A DNA stretch of 64,000 nucleotides, from positions 1 through 64,000 of the forward strand of contig JAURVB010012429.1 in NCBI GenBank assembly GCA_033002965.1, written 5' to 3'. This DNA comes from Piper betle (Eukaryota > Streptophyta > Magnoliopsida > Piperales > Piperaceae). Both the position numbers and the translations under genes were made by a program. The stretch's first letter is position 1, and each line of letters opens with the position of its first letter. This document shows, in pieces, positions 23,385-34,551 of the stretch. The notes beneath the pieces were generated by a model, which was not told where the DNA came from, did no database searches, and saw only the letters and a list, made by a program, of their open reading frames with translations.

Positions 23385-23542
23385 GGGTCGTTGAACCTAG
23401 GAAATACCAATGGATGATGGGGTGTGAGAATTTAATGAAGGTTGAACCTAGAAATACAATGGATGATGGGTGTGAGAATTTAATGAAGGGGTCGTTGAAC
23501 CTAGGAAATACCAATGGATGATGGGGTATGAGAATTTAATGG
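23385..23542 (+). repeat. Three tandem ~50-56-bp repeats in the 5' LTR
   Basis: Units share TTGAACCTAG, AATGGATGATGGG and GTGAGAATTTAATG. The middle unit has several single-base deletions. The 3' LTR has only two units (about 30029-30140), a length change after or during the last round of retrotransposition. Confidence 0.85.
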
Positions 23543-23842
23543 AGGGAATGGTTGAAGTGTATATATATGCAGGAGGAGGGAGTATTTCATCCCTCATCTC
23601 CGTCCCAGGCGACCTCCCCATTACTGTATTAGGGTTCACGGGTCACAGTCAGACGTAATCACAAATCAGGTACGTATAATAGATAGAACATCATACTTTC
23701 CTTGTTGGTAGCCTAGGTCGGCCTGAGCCCAGATTCGACTACCATGCACCGAGTGCAACCGGGGTCAATGAATTGACTCAGTCCGACACTGGGTCGTGTT
23801 ATGTACGTGAATTTTGTAATGCATCGACATTGTTTTGGAGTA

Positions 23843-24362
23843 GTGATAGCCACCCCATAAAAAGGCTACGGCCGGGGTGAGTGAGGCACAGCGATTCCTC
23901 CATCGCACTGGAGTGCAGTGATAGCCGCCCCATAAAAAGGCTACGGCCGGGGTGTGTGAGGCACTGGCACTGGAGTGCAGTGATAGCCGCCCCATAAAAA
24001 GGCTACGGCCGGGGTGTGTGAGGCACTGGCACTAGAATTGGTAGTGAGAGCTTCCCCACAAACGGGGCATAGCAATCACCTGAGTGCAGTGATAGCCGCC
24101 CCACAAAAAGGCTACGGCCGGGGTGTGCAAGGCATTGGCACTGGAGTGCAGTGATAGCCTCCCCATAAAAAGGCTACGGCCGGGGTGTGCGAGGCACTGG
24201 CACTAGAATTGGTAGTGAGAGCTTCCCCACAAACGGGGCATAGCAATCACCCGAGTGCAGTGATAGCTACCCCACAAAAAGGCTACGGCCGGGGTGTGCG
24301 AGGCACTGGCACTGGAGACGGTAGTGGTAGCCTCCCCACAAAAAAGGCTACGGCCGGGGTGT
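23843..24362 (+). repeat. Hairpin minisatellite in the 5' LTR
   Basis: Seven main units with TAGC..., a C-run/A-run spacer and GGCTACGGCCGGGG, plus two CTTCCCC/GGGGC variant units. An equivalent array is at 30440-30959 in the 3' LTR. Confidence 0.85.
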
Positions 24363-24759
24363 GCGGATCACAGCGGATACCTCCTCCGCATTGTTTTGGA
24401 GTATAGCGGAATCGCTCCACCGCATATTAAAATAAACATAAGGAAATAGTGGAATGTACTTGTTTTGTTTTATCTATTATACTACTTAGTGTTGTAATCA
24501 CTAACGCGGAATTGCCTCCGCAGGTATGCAGATACGAGATTAGGTGATTGACATCCAGAGTATGGAGCAAAATAAATATGAGGACTCCTTTTTTTATTTA
24601 ATTGAGAAATAAGTGTGGCTGCTGGGAAACGGTCCAAGACTGTGGGATCTTTATATATGTTTTTGTTAAATAAAAAATGTTAGTCATATTTACTTAATTG
24701 TGAGTAACACCTGGCCAGCTAGGCCCACAATATCGTGAAAAATGGCGGGTCGTTACAGG

Positions 24760-24775
24760 TGGCATCAGAGCAAGG
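24760..24775 (+). promoter_or_regulatory. Primer-binding site (tRNA-Met type)
   Basis: TGGCATCAGAGCAAGG two bases after the LTR end. It differs by one base from the usual plant TGGTATCAGAGC site. Confidence 0.8.
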
Positions 24776-24936
24776 TTTCCCAAAAGCTCACATCTTATGA
24801 CTCAAGTACCTTGTTGAAGAGTCCAATATTTATCTTTCTCCAATAGGGTATGTCATTAGGGAATTAGTGGACCTCCCTAATAAACCTAAGTAATCATTGA
24901 AAAAAAATTAATGAACCATAACGGAATAAATTTTAG

Positions 24937-27900
24937 ATGGCAGGCACCCGAAGGAAGTCGAGCCAAGCTGCGCAGTCGGACACAAACCTTGAGAGTGTGT
25001 TAGGCCAAATTTTGACGGCCATACAGGGACTAGCGCAGGCTTCAGAAAATACCAGTTCTGTGGTTCAGAACATGGTGCAGAGGTTACCGGGATTGGTAAT
25101 GGGGAATGGAGCTCCAAATTCGGCTGCGGGTCCTAGTAACGTCCCAAATGGGGATCAGGGGAGCGCCCAAGAGCGGGTAGGAATAGCTGACCCGGGCGAG
25201 CGAGGAGAACTTCCAAACCCGGTGCCACCGGTAGTCCGACAAGTGGTACTGCCAGATGGGGATGACAGTGATCGATACACTGTAGAGAAATTCCGGAAGA
25301 ACGGAGCTGAGGTATTCATTGGAGGGACTGATCCAATGAAGGCGGAGAGCTGGTTGGACATTACTGAAAAAGCATTTAGAGCTCTCTCTGTGCCTCATCG
25401 CCATCAAGTGAGGTTGGCGACATGCATGCTTCAGGAGGAAGCATCCTATTGGTGGAAGTCCATGGAGAAGACTGTGTTCCATCAACGGGAGATTTCGTCC
25501 ATTCCTTGGGCGGAATTTGTAACAGCTTTCAATGGACAATATTTTCCTGAGTCTGTTGTCCAGAAGAAAGCACTGGAATTTGCCACTCTAACTCAGAAGG
25601 ATGATTCAGTCCGAGAGTATGCCCAAAATTTCTTGCAATTGGAGAGATTTGCATCTGGGAGTCTGGCAACTGCCCGGGCCAGAGCAGACAAATTTTTCTG
25701 GGGGTTAAAGCCAGAATTGAGGAGTAGGGTAGCTACGGCGCCAAGAGGCACTATAACCGAAGTGATTGAAGCAGCCACTACTCATGAGTTGGTGTACGAC
25801 TATGTCCGTGCACAGAAACAGGGGAAGGCTACTATGCAACATAAGAATGCCAACCAGGGTAGTAGCAAAAACAGGTCTGAAGAACACCAGCAGCAGAACT
25901 ATCAACGGAATGTCGATGGGAACCGCAAAAGGAAGTTTCAGGAGATTCCGTATCGACTATGTAAAAATTGCAACAAGATGCATTCAGGGTTATGCAGGGA
26001 GCCCCGTCGGTGCTACAATTGCGGAAGGACGGGACACTTGCAAAACGAGTGTCGTCAGCCCCTGAAGCAACAACAGGAGCAACCTGAAAAGGAGAAGACA
26101 CCAGCTCCTAATCGCTACCCAGCACCTGCAAAACCAGTGGACAAAGGGAAGGCGAAACTTTTTGCAGTCGAAGTCGAGGACGCTGAGAACGAGGACCACA
26201 CAGTTCGAGGTAAAATTCTGATTCAAAGTGTTAGTGTGGATGTTTTATTTGACTCGGGGTGTACGCATTCGTTCCTATCATCCCGATTAGTTAAGAGTTT
26301 AGGACTCCAAACGTCTACATTACCTAAGACTTATAGGGTCACCACCGCAACGGGAAAAGGGGAGGTCACAACGTTAGGAGTGACTAACCTATCCTTGGAT
26401 ATACAAGGGAAACCCTATGTGTGGAATTTCATTGTCTATGGGATAATAGGATTTGATGTACTGTTGGGAATGGACTGGTTGTCTGCACACCAGGCTTTTC
26501 TCGACTGTAAAGGGAGGAGAGTATTGACTAAACCTTGTAATTGTGAGATGGGGGTCATTTTCCAAGGGTCATGGAATGATCCATCCTCTTGTATTGTGTC
26601 GGTTAGTGAGGCAACTGAGTGGTTTGGTGAGGGTTGTAAAGTTTTTTCGGCAACTCTAGAGGAGCCTGAGTCCAAACCCAAAGAGTTGTCCATGATTCCG
26701 GTGGTAGCAGAATTTCCGGACGTATTTCCAGGTGAACTTCCAGGGTTACCTCCTAAGCGGGCAGTGGAGTTTGTCATTGACCTAGCACCGGGAGTATCAC
26801 CAATTTCTAAAGCACCATACCGCATGGCTCCAGCGGAACTCAAGGAGTTAAAGAGTCAATTAGAAGAGCTGTTGCAGGCAGGCTTCATACGACCAAGTAC
26901 TTCACCCTGGGGAGCCCCTGTTCTTTTTGTAAAGAAGAAGGATGGCTCACTTCGATTGTGTATTGACTATCGTCAGCTCAATCAAGTGACAGTCAAGAAT
27001 CGGTACCCCTTACCGAGGATTGACGATTTATTTGATCAGTTGAAAACAGCCGGAATATTCTCAAAAATAGACTTGCGGTCCGGATATCATCAACTACGGG
27101 TGAAGGAATCTGACATACAGAAAACGGCTTTCCGAACTCGCTATGGACATTATGAGTTTCTGGTTATGCCTTTTGGTCTGACAAATGCACCAGCGGCCTT
27201 TATGTCACTTATGAACACGGTGTTCCACGAATACTTGGATAAGTTTATTATTGTGTTTGTGGACGACATTCTGGTCTATTCAAATAATGAGGAGGACCAT
27301 GGGAAACACTTGTCCATTGCTCTTCAAGTTTTGAGAGAGAATCAACTGTTCGCCAAATTATCAAAGTGTGACTTCTGGCTGAAGGAGGTGAACTTCCTCG
27401 GACATGTTGTCTCAAAGGCGGGAGTTGCAGTGGATCCGTCAAAAGTGAAAGCAGTCATTGATTGGCCACAACCTAAGTCAGTCACTGATATCAGAAGCTT
27501 CCTCGGTTTGGCGGGTTACTATAGGAAATTCATTAAAGACTTTTCCTTAGTAGCATCGCCGATGACCAAACTTACAAGGAAGGGGGTCAGGTTTGAATGG
27601 AGTAGTAAGTGTGAGGAGAGTTTCCAGTCTCTAAAGAAGAGTTTAACAACTGCACCAGTCTTGACCCTGCCAAATGGTAATGAAGGATTCGTAGTCTTCA
27701 GTGATGCGTCTCGGTTGGGTTTAGGATGCGTCCTTATGCAAGATGGTAAGGTGGTGGCTTACGCATCTCGCCAATTGAAGATTCACGAGCAAAATTATGC
27801 GACCCATGACTTGGAACTGGCAGCAGTAGTTTTTGCCCTAAAGATTTGGAGGCACTACTTGTATGGGGCCCAGTTCGAAGTTTTCACCGACCATCAAAGT

Positions 27901-29574
27901 TTGAAGTATATCTTCACCCAAAATGACCTTAACCTTCGACAGAGACGGTGGATAGAATACTTGAAGGACTATGATTTCCAAATTTTATACCACCCGGGAA
28001 AAGCGAATGTTGTGGCCGACGCGTTGAGTCGGAAGGGCAAGATGGACAAGGGTCAACAACTAGCTAGACTTTGGGCTATGTCAGCTGAGGTGGTAGCTAT
28101 TAACCCGGTGGAACGAATGACAGGAATACTGGCGAACCTGGTTATCTCCAATGAATTGGTGGACCGAGTTAAGCTAACACAAATGGAAGATGAGAAGCTG
28201 AATGAAATGTTGGACAAAACTCCCAACATTGTAGCAGATTCCAACAGTGTAATCAGATTTAGAGGGAGATTGTGTGTACCCAACAATGATGCATTAAAAC
28301 GAGATATTCTGGAAGAAGCTCATCGTTCAAGGTTCTCAATACACCCTGGTGTTACAAAGATGTACCAGGACTTGAAACGAACCTACTGGTGGGTTGGAAT
28401 GAAGAGGGATGTGGTGGATTTTGTTTCCAAGTGTCAGACGTGCCAATTGATCAAAGCCCAACATCAACTACCCGGTGGATTATTACAACCTTTAGAGATA
28501 CCTACCTGGAAATGGGAGCGTGTCACATGTGATTTTATTACAAAACTCCCCAGGACTTTGAAGAGACATGACTCTATATGGGTAGTTGTGGACCGTTTGA
28601 CTAAGGCAGCTCATTTTATCCCCACAAAATCAACAAGGACTGCGGAATACTTAGCAGAACTGTACATAAATAACATTGTCAGGCTGCATGGAATTCCGAA
28701 GGAGATAGTCTCTGACAGAGATCCCCTATTCACGTCACATTTTTGGGAAGTTTTCCAAAAAGCTATGGGGACCCAAATCAAGTTAAGTACAGCATATCAC
28801 CCCCAAACTGATGGTCAAAGTGAGAGGACCAATCAAACCTTGGAGGATTTGTTGAGAGCTTGCATCCTCGACTGGGGAGGAGATTGGGAGAAACACTTAG
28901 CCTTGGCTGAATTCACCTATAATAACTCTTACCAAGCCAGTATAGGAATGGCACCGTTTGAAGCCTTATACGGTAGGCCTTGTCGATCTCCATCATGCTG
29001 GTTGGAATCTACAGAGATGGTTATAGTCGGGCCAGAGATGGTGAGAGAAGCAGCTGAAAAGGTGCAACTCATCCAGCAAAGGCTTAAGGCAGCTCAGGAT
29101 CGGCAGAAAAGTTATGCTGATACTCGAAGGAAGGACTTAGAATTCCAAGTTGGGGAGTTCGTCTACCTTAAGACCTCACCTAAAAAGGGAGTGATCAGAT
29201 TTAGAACATCAGGGAAGTTGAAGCCAAGATTCATAGGACCATTTCCAATTTTGGATCGAATCGGAAGTTGTGCATATAGATTAGCATTACCACCAAGCCT
29301 TGATGGTGTACACAATGTCTTTCATGTGTCAATGCTAAAGAAATATGTACGAGATGAGAATCACATTATCACAAATTTTGCAGATTTAGAGCTACAATCG
29401 GATTTAACCTACGAGGAAAAACCGATTCGAATCTTGGCAAGGGAAACAAAGACACTCCGTAGCAAGGAGATCCCTTTGGTAAAGGTATTATGGAGAAATC
29501 AGGGATCAGAAGAAGCTACATGGGAGACTGAACAAGAAATGGCCAAAAAATATCCTAACCTGTTTGTAGCATAA
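24937..29574 (+). CDS. Intact gypsy chromovirus Gag-Pol polyprotein
   Basis: One 1545-residue frame makes all proteins for the copy-and-paste cycle. Gag capsid region about 110-290 ([30 protein letters not shown]); CCHC knuckle about 359-372 ([14 protein letters not shown]); aspartic protease with DSG near 439; reverse transcriptase with [11 protein letters not shown] and FVDDILVYS near 774; RNase H with [15 protein letters not shown]; integrase zinc region, then D near 1218 (DRLTKAAHF), D near 1259 (SDRDPLF) and E near 1295 (SERTNQ); chromodomain-like C-terminus about 1488-1545. Length and order fit Tekay/Del-type chromoviruses, whose chromodomain steers insertion to heterochromatin. The start is the first ATG after the primer-binding site that opens the frame. 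No stop or frameshift is seen, unlike all other retroelement genes here. Antisense frames inside it are shadows. Confidence 0.95.
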   Translation: MAGTRRKSSQAAQSDTNLESVLGQILTAIQGLAQASENTSSVVQNMVQRLPGLVMGNGAPNSAAGPSNVPNGDQGSAQERVGIADPGERGELPNPVPPVVRQVVLPDGDDSDRYTVEKFRKNGAEVFIGGTDPMKAESWLDITEKAFRALSVPHRHQVRLATCMLQEEASYWWKSMEKTVFHQREISSIPWAEFVTAFNGQYFPESVVQKKALEFATLTQKDDSVREYAQNFLQLERFASGSLATARARADKFFWGLKPELRSRVATAPRGTITEVIEAATTHELVYDYVRAQKQGKATMQHKNANQGSSKNRSEEHQQQNYQRNVDGNRKRKFQEIPYRLCKNCNKMHSGLCREPRRCYNCGRTGHLQNECRQPLKQQQEQPEKEKTPAPNRYPAPAKPVDKGKAKLFAVEVEDAENEDHTVRGKILIQSVSVDVLFDSGCTHSFLSSRLVKSLGLQTSTLPKTYRVTTATGKGEVTTLGVTNLSLDIQGKPYVWNFIVYGIIGFDVLLGMDWLSAHQAFLDCKGRRVLTKPCNCEMGVIFQGSWNDPSSCIVSVSEATEWFGEGCKVFSATLEEPESKPKELSMIPVVAEFPDVFPGELPGLPPKRAVEFVIDLAPGVSPISKAPYRMAPAELKELKSQLEELLQAGFIRPSTSPWGAPVLFVKKKDGSLRLCIDYRQLNQVTVKNRYPLPRIDDLFDQLKTAGIFSKIDLRSGYHQLRVKESDIQKTAFRTRYGHYEFLVMPFGLTNAPAAFMSLMNTVFHEYLDKFIIVFVDDILVYSNNEEDHGKHLSIALQVLRENQLFAKLSKCDFWLKEVNFLGHVVSKAGVAVDPSKVKAVIDWPQPKSVTDIRSFLGLAGYYRKFIKDFSLVASPMTKLTRKGVRFEWSSKCEESFQSLKKSLTTAPVLTLPNGNEGFVVFSDASRLGLGCVLMQDGKVVAYASRQLKIHEQNYATHDLELAAVVFALKIWRHYLYGAQFEVFTDHQSLKYIFTQNDLNLRQRRWIEYLKDYDFQILYHPGKANVVADALSRKGKMDKGQQLARLWAMSAEVVAINPVERMTGILANLVISNELVDRVKLTQMEDEKLNEMLDKTPNIVADSNSVIRFRGRLCVPNNDALKRDILEEAHRSRFSIHPGVTKMYQDLKRTYWWVGMKRDVVDFVSKCQTCQLIKAQHQLPGGLLQPLEIPTWKWERVTCDFITKLPRTLKRHDSIWVVVDRLTKAAHFIPTKSTRTAEYLAELYINNIVRLHGIPKEIVSDRDPLFTSHFWEVFQKAMGTQIKLSTAYHPQTDGQSERTNQTLEDLLRACILDWGGDWEKHLALAEFTYNNSYQASIGMAPFEALYGRPCRSPSCWLESTEMVIVGPEMVREAAEKVQLIQQRLKAAQDRQKSYADTRRKDLEFQVGEFVYLKTSPKKGVIRFRTSGKLKPRFIGPFPILDRIGSCAYRLALPPSLDGVHNVFHVSMLKKYVRDENHIITNFADLELQSDLTYEEKPIRILARETKTLRSKEIPLVKVLWRNQGSEEATWETEQEMAKKYPNLFVA

Positions 29575-29660
29575 AATCTGTGTAATTGTTGTAACATGAA
29601 CTTATACCGAAGATGGATGTCCTTGGGAATACTATCATATTTCAGGGACGAAATATTTCT

Positions 29661-29673
29661 AAGTTGGGGAGAT
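29661..29673 (+). promoter_or_regulatory. Polypurine tract
   Basis: AAGTTGGGGAGAT lies immediately before the 3' LTR start TGTAAAGACCC. It is the plus-strand DNA priming site. Confidence 0.75.
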
Positions 29674-29686
29674 TGTAAAGACCCGG

Positions 29687-29726
<40 letters not shown>

Positions 29727-31354
29727 GACGCGGTGGGATCGAACGTTGGTATCCATGAATTTGTTTAAATTATTTACCCGCTACCCGGTTAATTATTAAT
29801 TACCCGGTCAAGTGGAAAGTATTAGTTAACCGGTTAAGTATTTTTACCCGGTTAAGTAAACCATACCATTTAACCGTTTAAACTAGTAAAGTGAACCATA
29901 CCATTTAAGAGGTTGAGTGAAAAGGTTAAGTGAACCGTGTTAATTACCCAATTACCCGGTTAAAGGAATTATGGTGAAAGGGTGCTTCCACAAACCCTAG
30001 CCGTCATTTATTCTTTATAAAAGGAGAAGGGGTCGTTGAACCTAGGAAATACCAATGGATGATGGGGTGTGAGAATTTAATGAAGGGGTCGTTGAACCTA
30101 GGAAATACCAATGGATGATGGGGTATGAGAATTTAATGGAGGGAATGGTTGAAGTGTATATATATGCAGGAGGAGGGAGTATTTCATCCCTCATCTCCGT
30201 CCCAGGCGACCTCCCCATTACTGTATTAGGGTTCACGGGTCACAGTCAGACGTAATCACAAATCAGGTACGTATAATAGATAGAACATCATACTTTCCTT
30301 GTTGGTAGCCTAGGTCGGCCTGAGCCCAGATTCGACTACCATGCACCGAGTGCAACCGGGGTCAATGAATTGACTCAGTCCGACACTGGGTCGTGTTATG
30401 TACGTGAATTTTGTAATGCATCGACATTGTTTTGGAGTAGTGATAGCCACCCCATAAAAAGGCTACGGCCGGGGTGAGTGAGGCACAGCGATTCCTCCAT
30501 CGCACTGGAGTGCAGTGATAGCCGCCCCATAAAAAGGCTACGGCCGGGGTGTGTGAGGCACTGGCACTGGAGTGCAGTGATAGCCGCCCCATAAAAAGGC
30601 TACGGCCGGGGTGTGTGAGGCACTGGCACTAGAATTGGTAGTGAGAGCTTCCCCACAAACGGGGCATAGCAATCACCTGAGTGCAGTGATAGCCGCCCCA
30701 CAAAAAGGCTACGGCCGGGGTGTGCAAGGCATTGGCACTGGAGTGCAGTGATAGCCTCCCCATAAAAAGGCTACGGCCGGGGTGTGCGAGGCACTGGCAC
30801 TAGAATTGGTAGTGAGAGCTTCCCCACAAACGGGGCATAGCAATCACCCGAGTGCAGTGATAGCTACCCCACAAAAAGGCTACGGCCGGGGTGTGCGAGG
30901 CACTGGCACTGGAGACGGTAGTGGTAGCCTCCCCACAAAAAAGGCTACGGCCGGGGTGTGCGGATCACAGCGGATACCTCCTCCGCATTGTTTTGGAGTA
31001 TAGCGGAATCGCTCCACCGCATATTAAAATAAACATAAGGAAATAGTGGAATGTACTTGTCTTGTTTTATCTATTATACTACTTAGTGTTGTAATCACTA
31101 ACGCGGAATTGCCTCCGCAGGTATGCAGATACGAGATTAGGTGATTGACATCCAGAGTATGGAGCAAAATAAATATGAGGACTCCTTTTTTTATTTAATT
31201 GAGAAATAAGTGTGGCTGCTGGGAAACGGTCCAAGACTGTGGGATCTTTATATATGTTTTTGTTAAATAAAAAATGTTAGTCATATTTACTTAATTGTGA
31301 GTAACACCTGGCCAGCTAGGCCCACAATATCGTGAAAAATGGCGGGTCGTTACA
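29674..31354 (+). mobile_element. 3' LTR of the intact gypsy element
   Basis: Full-length, 1681 bp, from TGTAAAGACCC to CGTTACA. It contains the (TA)n run (29689-29724), TATA box (30016-30022), two ~56-bp repeats and the hairpin array (30440-30959). A ten-base spacer, GGTGGATGGA, separates it from a TRIM. Confidence 0.92.
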
Positions 31355-31364
31355 GGTGGATGGA

Positions 31365-31828
31365 TGTGAGATCCCTCAACTTAGTCCCACATCTAATGCC
31401 TACTAGGAGAAGATCCTGTTTATAAGTGGGAATGGACTATAGATCTTTAACTTCCGGGGTGCCCATCTTAAAGAAAGGACTTAGCCCATTACGTTGCATT
31501 TTGGGCTGGGTCGTTACAAATGGAATCAGAGCCGACCTGGTTACGTGTTAGATGGTGGGCTGGATTAGAAACGTTGGCTAGGTTGCCGGTCATGAGCCAG
31601 AAAGGTCGTGGGCTGGGGCTAGCAACGGGCCAAGAATAGGCATTTCGGGGACGAAATTCCCTAAGGTGGGTGGATTGTGAGATCCCTCAACTTAGTCCCA
31701 CATCTAATACCTACTGGGAGAAGATCCTATTTATAAGTGGGAATGGACTATGGATCTTTGGCTTCCGGGGTGCCACATTTTAAAGTAATGACTTAGTCAT
31801 TCACGTTGCACTTTGGAGCTTGGGTCGG
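31365..31828 (+). mobile_element. Two-LTR TRIM element
   Basis: LTR 1 is 31365-31518 (TGTGAGATCCC to CGTTACA). It is followed by the primer-binding site at 31521-31533 (TGGAATCAGAGCC, one mismatch to tRNA-Met type) and a ~157-bp internal region ending in a purine-rich stretch. LTR 2 runs 31676 to about 31828 with a damaged end. This is the standard single-unit form of the family seen as multi-LTR units at 8587 and 12147, but on the plus strand. No clear target-site duplication was found. Confidence 0.85.
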
Positions 31829-33270
31829 ATTCACAGTTTTGAGGCTAGCCGTGCGTTATGAGCGATGAGGGTCAAGTATACTTAAGTATATAATGATAAC
31901 ATCAAATAGATGATGAGAAATGACTTATCAGAGTATATGACAGTATGCAGTAGTTTTTTTATGTATTTGATAGTAGAATTTTTGAGGTTGAATAACACAT
32001 TAGGATACGTTATAGGGCAGTTTAGGTTGGTTATTAGTTATAAAATACGTCTTTGTGATGTTATGGTGTGTATTATATTTCATGTGTATTTTCCTACTTC
32101 TTTGGATTTATTTAAGGATTTCTTATTAGTTAATTATTATTTTTACTCGAGTCGAGTTGAGTCAAGTTTTATTCACGAAATAGCCATCGACCTTCTCCCA
32201 GACCTTTTCTCCTCCCCAAACCTGATTCCCATCGATGCCGCCCTGATTCACATCGTGGCGTGCGCCTCGCGACCTCCGCATGACCACTGAGCCCTGTGGT
32301 GCCATCATCATGCCGCCCAGAGCACCCCGAGCCGCCGCCAGGCCTCCATGATGCCAAATTCGTGCCATGCCCTAGCGCCACCCATCCCAACACCGTTCTG
32401 CCGTCGTCTGAGCCACTCCACCTCTGCGCATGCACCTGACACTGCCCCTTCAACCTCCTAATCATTTCCCCCACACCCAACCCTGCCGTTGTGGTCGGTT
32501 GAGGGCCAATCGGACAAGCCAACCGACCCTTGGCCCACTCGTCGCTACTAGTGGCGGTCATCACCGCCATCATAGACCTCACTATTACCACCATTGGGTC
32601 AAGCTCAGTGAGTTGGTGCTAAGCCATAGCCCCAATTGCCTCGCCAAAAATTCATCTAAAAGCCACCAAAAACTGCCGAAAAATCGGATTGGCTGAAATT
32701 CGACAGATCTTCACGCCGAATTCATCCAGTCGAACCCAATTGAAGTTCGGACATTGCCAAGAGCCAAATTCTAGTCTCGGGCCATGTGACAAAATCCTAG
32801 TCATCGTCGATTTTCGGCGACGCAAGGTATAATTAACTCTCATTTAATTACTTGAAGGTGATAATTATTAGCACATGTCTTAAGATAGGGCGTGTGTTTG
32901 TCAAAGCAGGCTCTAAAATTGGTGAGCATCTGTTCAATTCTTAAGAGATCCTAATAACTCTACCTTTGAGTTCCTCAAACCTAATGAAGTGTCGAGATTT
33001 ATGGGTACTACTATATAGCGCATGTCTAGACTTGTAGTTTCAAAGGATAGTAAAGGCGCATGCTTAAAAGTACTTGACCTCTGTACTCAAGGTCAGGAGT
33101 AATACGGAGGATGTGGCAGGCTGAGAGGAGAGAGAATGATTTTTTCGCATAAGGGATAGTTTAAAGTGGCCAATAAATGAGAATGAGATGGAAAGGAGAC
33201 GTTGTCGCATGAGGACGACGACTCCTAATTATTACCCTTATGAGAGTTCTATGAGGAAGAGTAATACTTG
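31829..33270 (+). mobile_element. Family 1-related gypsy LTR fragment
   Basis: Read on the opposite strand this follows the order of the other family 1 LTRs: a segment with GATGAGGGTCAAGTATAC, an AT-rich part, the GC-rich block (32190-32830), then the part with the ACTAGACTTGTAGTTTCAAAGG-like motif (33025-33060). It resembles the solo LTR at 45028-47848 more than the 3-kb copies. Its beginning is lost at the TRIM junction and its end before 33300. The frames at 32162-32594 are GC-block shadows. Confidence 0.6.
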
Positions 33271-33339
33271 TCCATAGATTTTCCTTCTTTGTAGCAATCC
33301 AGTCTTTGCCATCTCTTTTCACATCCAATTTGTTCATTT

Positions 33340-34551
33340 ACATTTAATAATAAACTTGTATGATCCATCTTCGAAAAAATATATCACATTATAAACATAA
33401 TGTAAAAGCCATAATCTGAGTCAGGGTTTTATGCTTATGAACCGATCGGTTCAGACATCATGCATGACGTCGGTTAGTTCAGTTCGAGTATGTTTTGAAA
33501 TATGTGTATCTGAGTCGATGCCGGTCGCGTGTACGAGCCATGAGGGTCATGTGTACCCAAATATATGATGATAATGTCATGAACACAAAAGAAAAAATAA
33601 GTTATTAGAATATATAAAAGTATGCCAGTTATTTTTTTATTTTTATATATAGTGGATCGTAAAATTAATTTTAGGTCGTTTACCGCGTTAGGACGCGTTA
33701 CAGGGAATTTGGGTGGGTTATTAGTTATAAAGCATGTCGTTATGATGTTGTAGTGTTTGTTTTATTTTATGAAATTTTTTTCTATTTTATGGATTTTTTT
33801 AGGATTTATTTCGAGTTAGTTATTATTATTGACTCGGGACGGAGTCGAGTCGAGTCGAGTCAAGTCTTATTTACGATATTGCCATCGCTCAAACCCCCAA
33901 CCCTTTTTCTCTTCCCCGTCCAAACCCTTGCCGCGCCGCCCCCTTTCGTCGCCGCCGACGTCGCCCTGCCGCCGATCGTCGCCACCAGGCCCCGCCGCGG
34001 CGTTGCCGTGATGCCCCGAGCGCCCCGGCCGTCGCCCGGCCTCCACGACGCCGCGCCTAGCGACGTGCTCGCGTCGTCGATTCCGCCGCCGGCGACCGTC
34101 GTCGCGGCCGTCCAGTCACCGCTTTGACATTGCCGACCCTCCCACGGCCTTCCCCGACAAGAGCGGAGCCCATCGCCGCCCAGGCCGGCCGGATTTAGTC
34201 ACCCACCACCGACCGCCTCTATTTAGCCATTTTCCGGCGAGCCGCCACCTCCGCCGAGCACGTCGACGTCGTAGATGTGTCAGGCTCGCCGAGCCGATTC
34301 CAACGGTTCCAGCGGAGGGGTTTTGCTAGCAGCGCAGAGCGCGGCCGCGGAGGGCAGGTGGCGGCGGAGGCAACGGCGGCGCTGACGATTTTTTTGGAAA
34401 ATAAGGTAATTTCGGACTGTCCGCGGACATTGTTCGGGCCCGACGGACAATTTGACGTCCAAAGTCGGTCGGACAAGTTTTGTCCGATGAAATTTCGGAC
34501 AGACGCGGACAATAATTCGTCCGATGTCTGTCCGACCGATGCCCACCCCTA
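33340..34551 (-). mobile_element. hAT-like element carrying a gypsy LTR piece (truncated copy)
   Basis: Read on the minus strand from 34551, the end TAGGGGTGGGCATCGGTCGG and the following ~150 bp with repeated GTCGGACA/GTCCG motifs match 56902-57045. Then comes a family 1 LTR piece (about 34370 down to 33401, ending TGTAAAAGCC on the plus strand), then ~60 bp (33340-33400) that match 57918-57980. The far terminal repeat seen at 58129 is missing here. It shares its internal LTR junction with the copy at 56902-58129, so both descend from one composite. Confidence 0.65.

Larger units (their letters stand above)
23020..24757 (+). mobile_element. 5' LTR of the intact gypsy element
   Basis: Starts at GACCCGG (its first ~6 bases are missing or replaced) and ends CGTTACA. 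In order: AT microsatellite 23030-23079, TATA box 23371-23377, three tandem ~50-56-bp repeats (about 23385-23542), hairpin minisatellite 23843-24362. Confidence 0.9.
23020..31354 (+). mobile_element. Complete, apparently young Ty3/gypsy chromovirus
   Basis: LTR (23020-24757), primer-binding site, one uninterrupted gag-pol frame (24937-29574), polypurine tract, LTR (29674-31354). The two LTRs look nearly identical apart from the length of an AT run, one extra copy of a ~55-bp tandem repeat in the left LTR, and rare single-base differences, for example near 24463 versus 31060. The left LTR lacks the first bases TGTAAA present in the right LTR, and no target-site duplication is evident. Conceptually it can still encode every protein it needs. 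Confidence 0.92.

Noticed and set aside
25084..28286. Antisense frames inside the intact polyprotein gene
   Set aside because: Shadows of the sense gag-pol frame.
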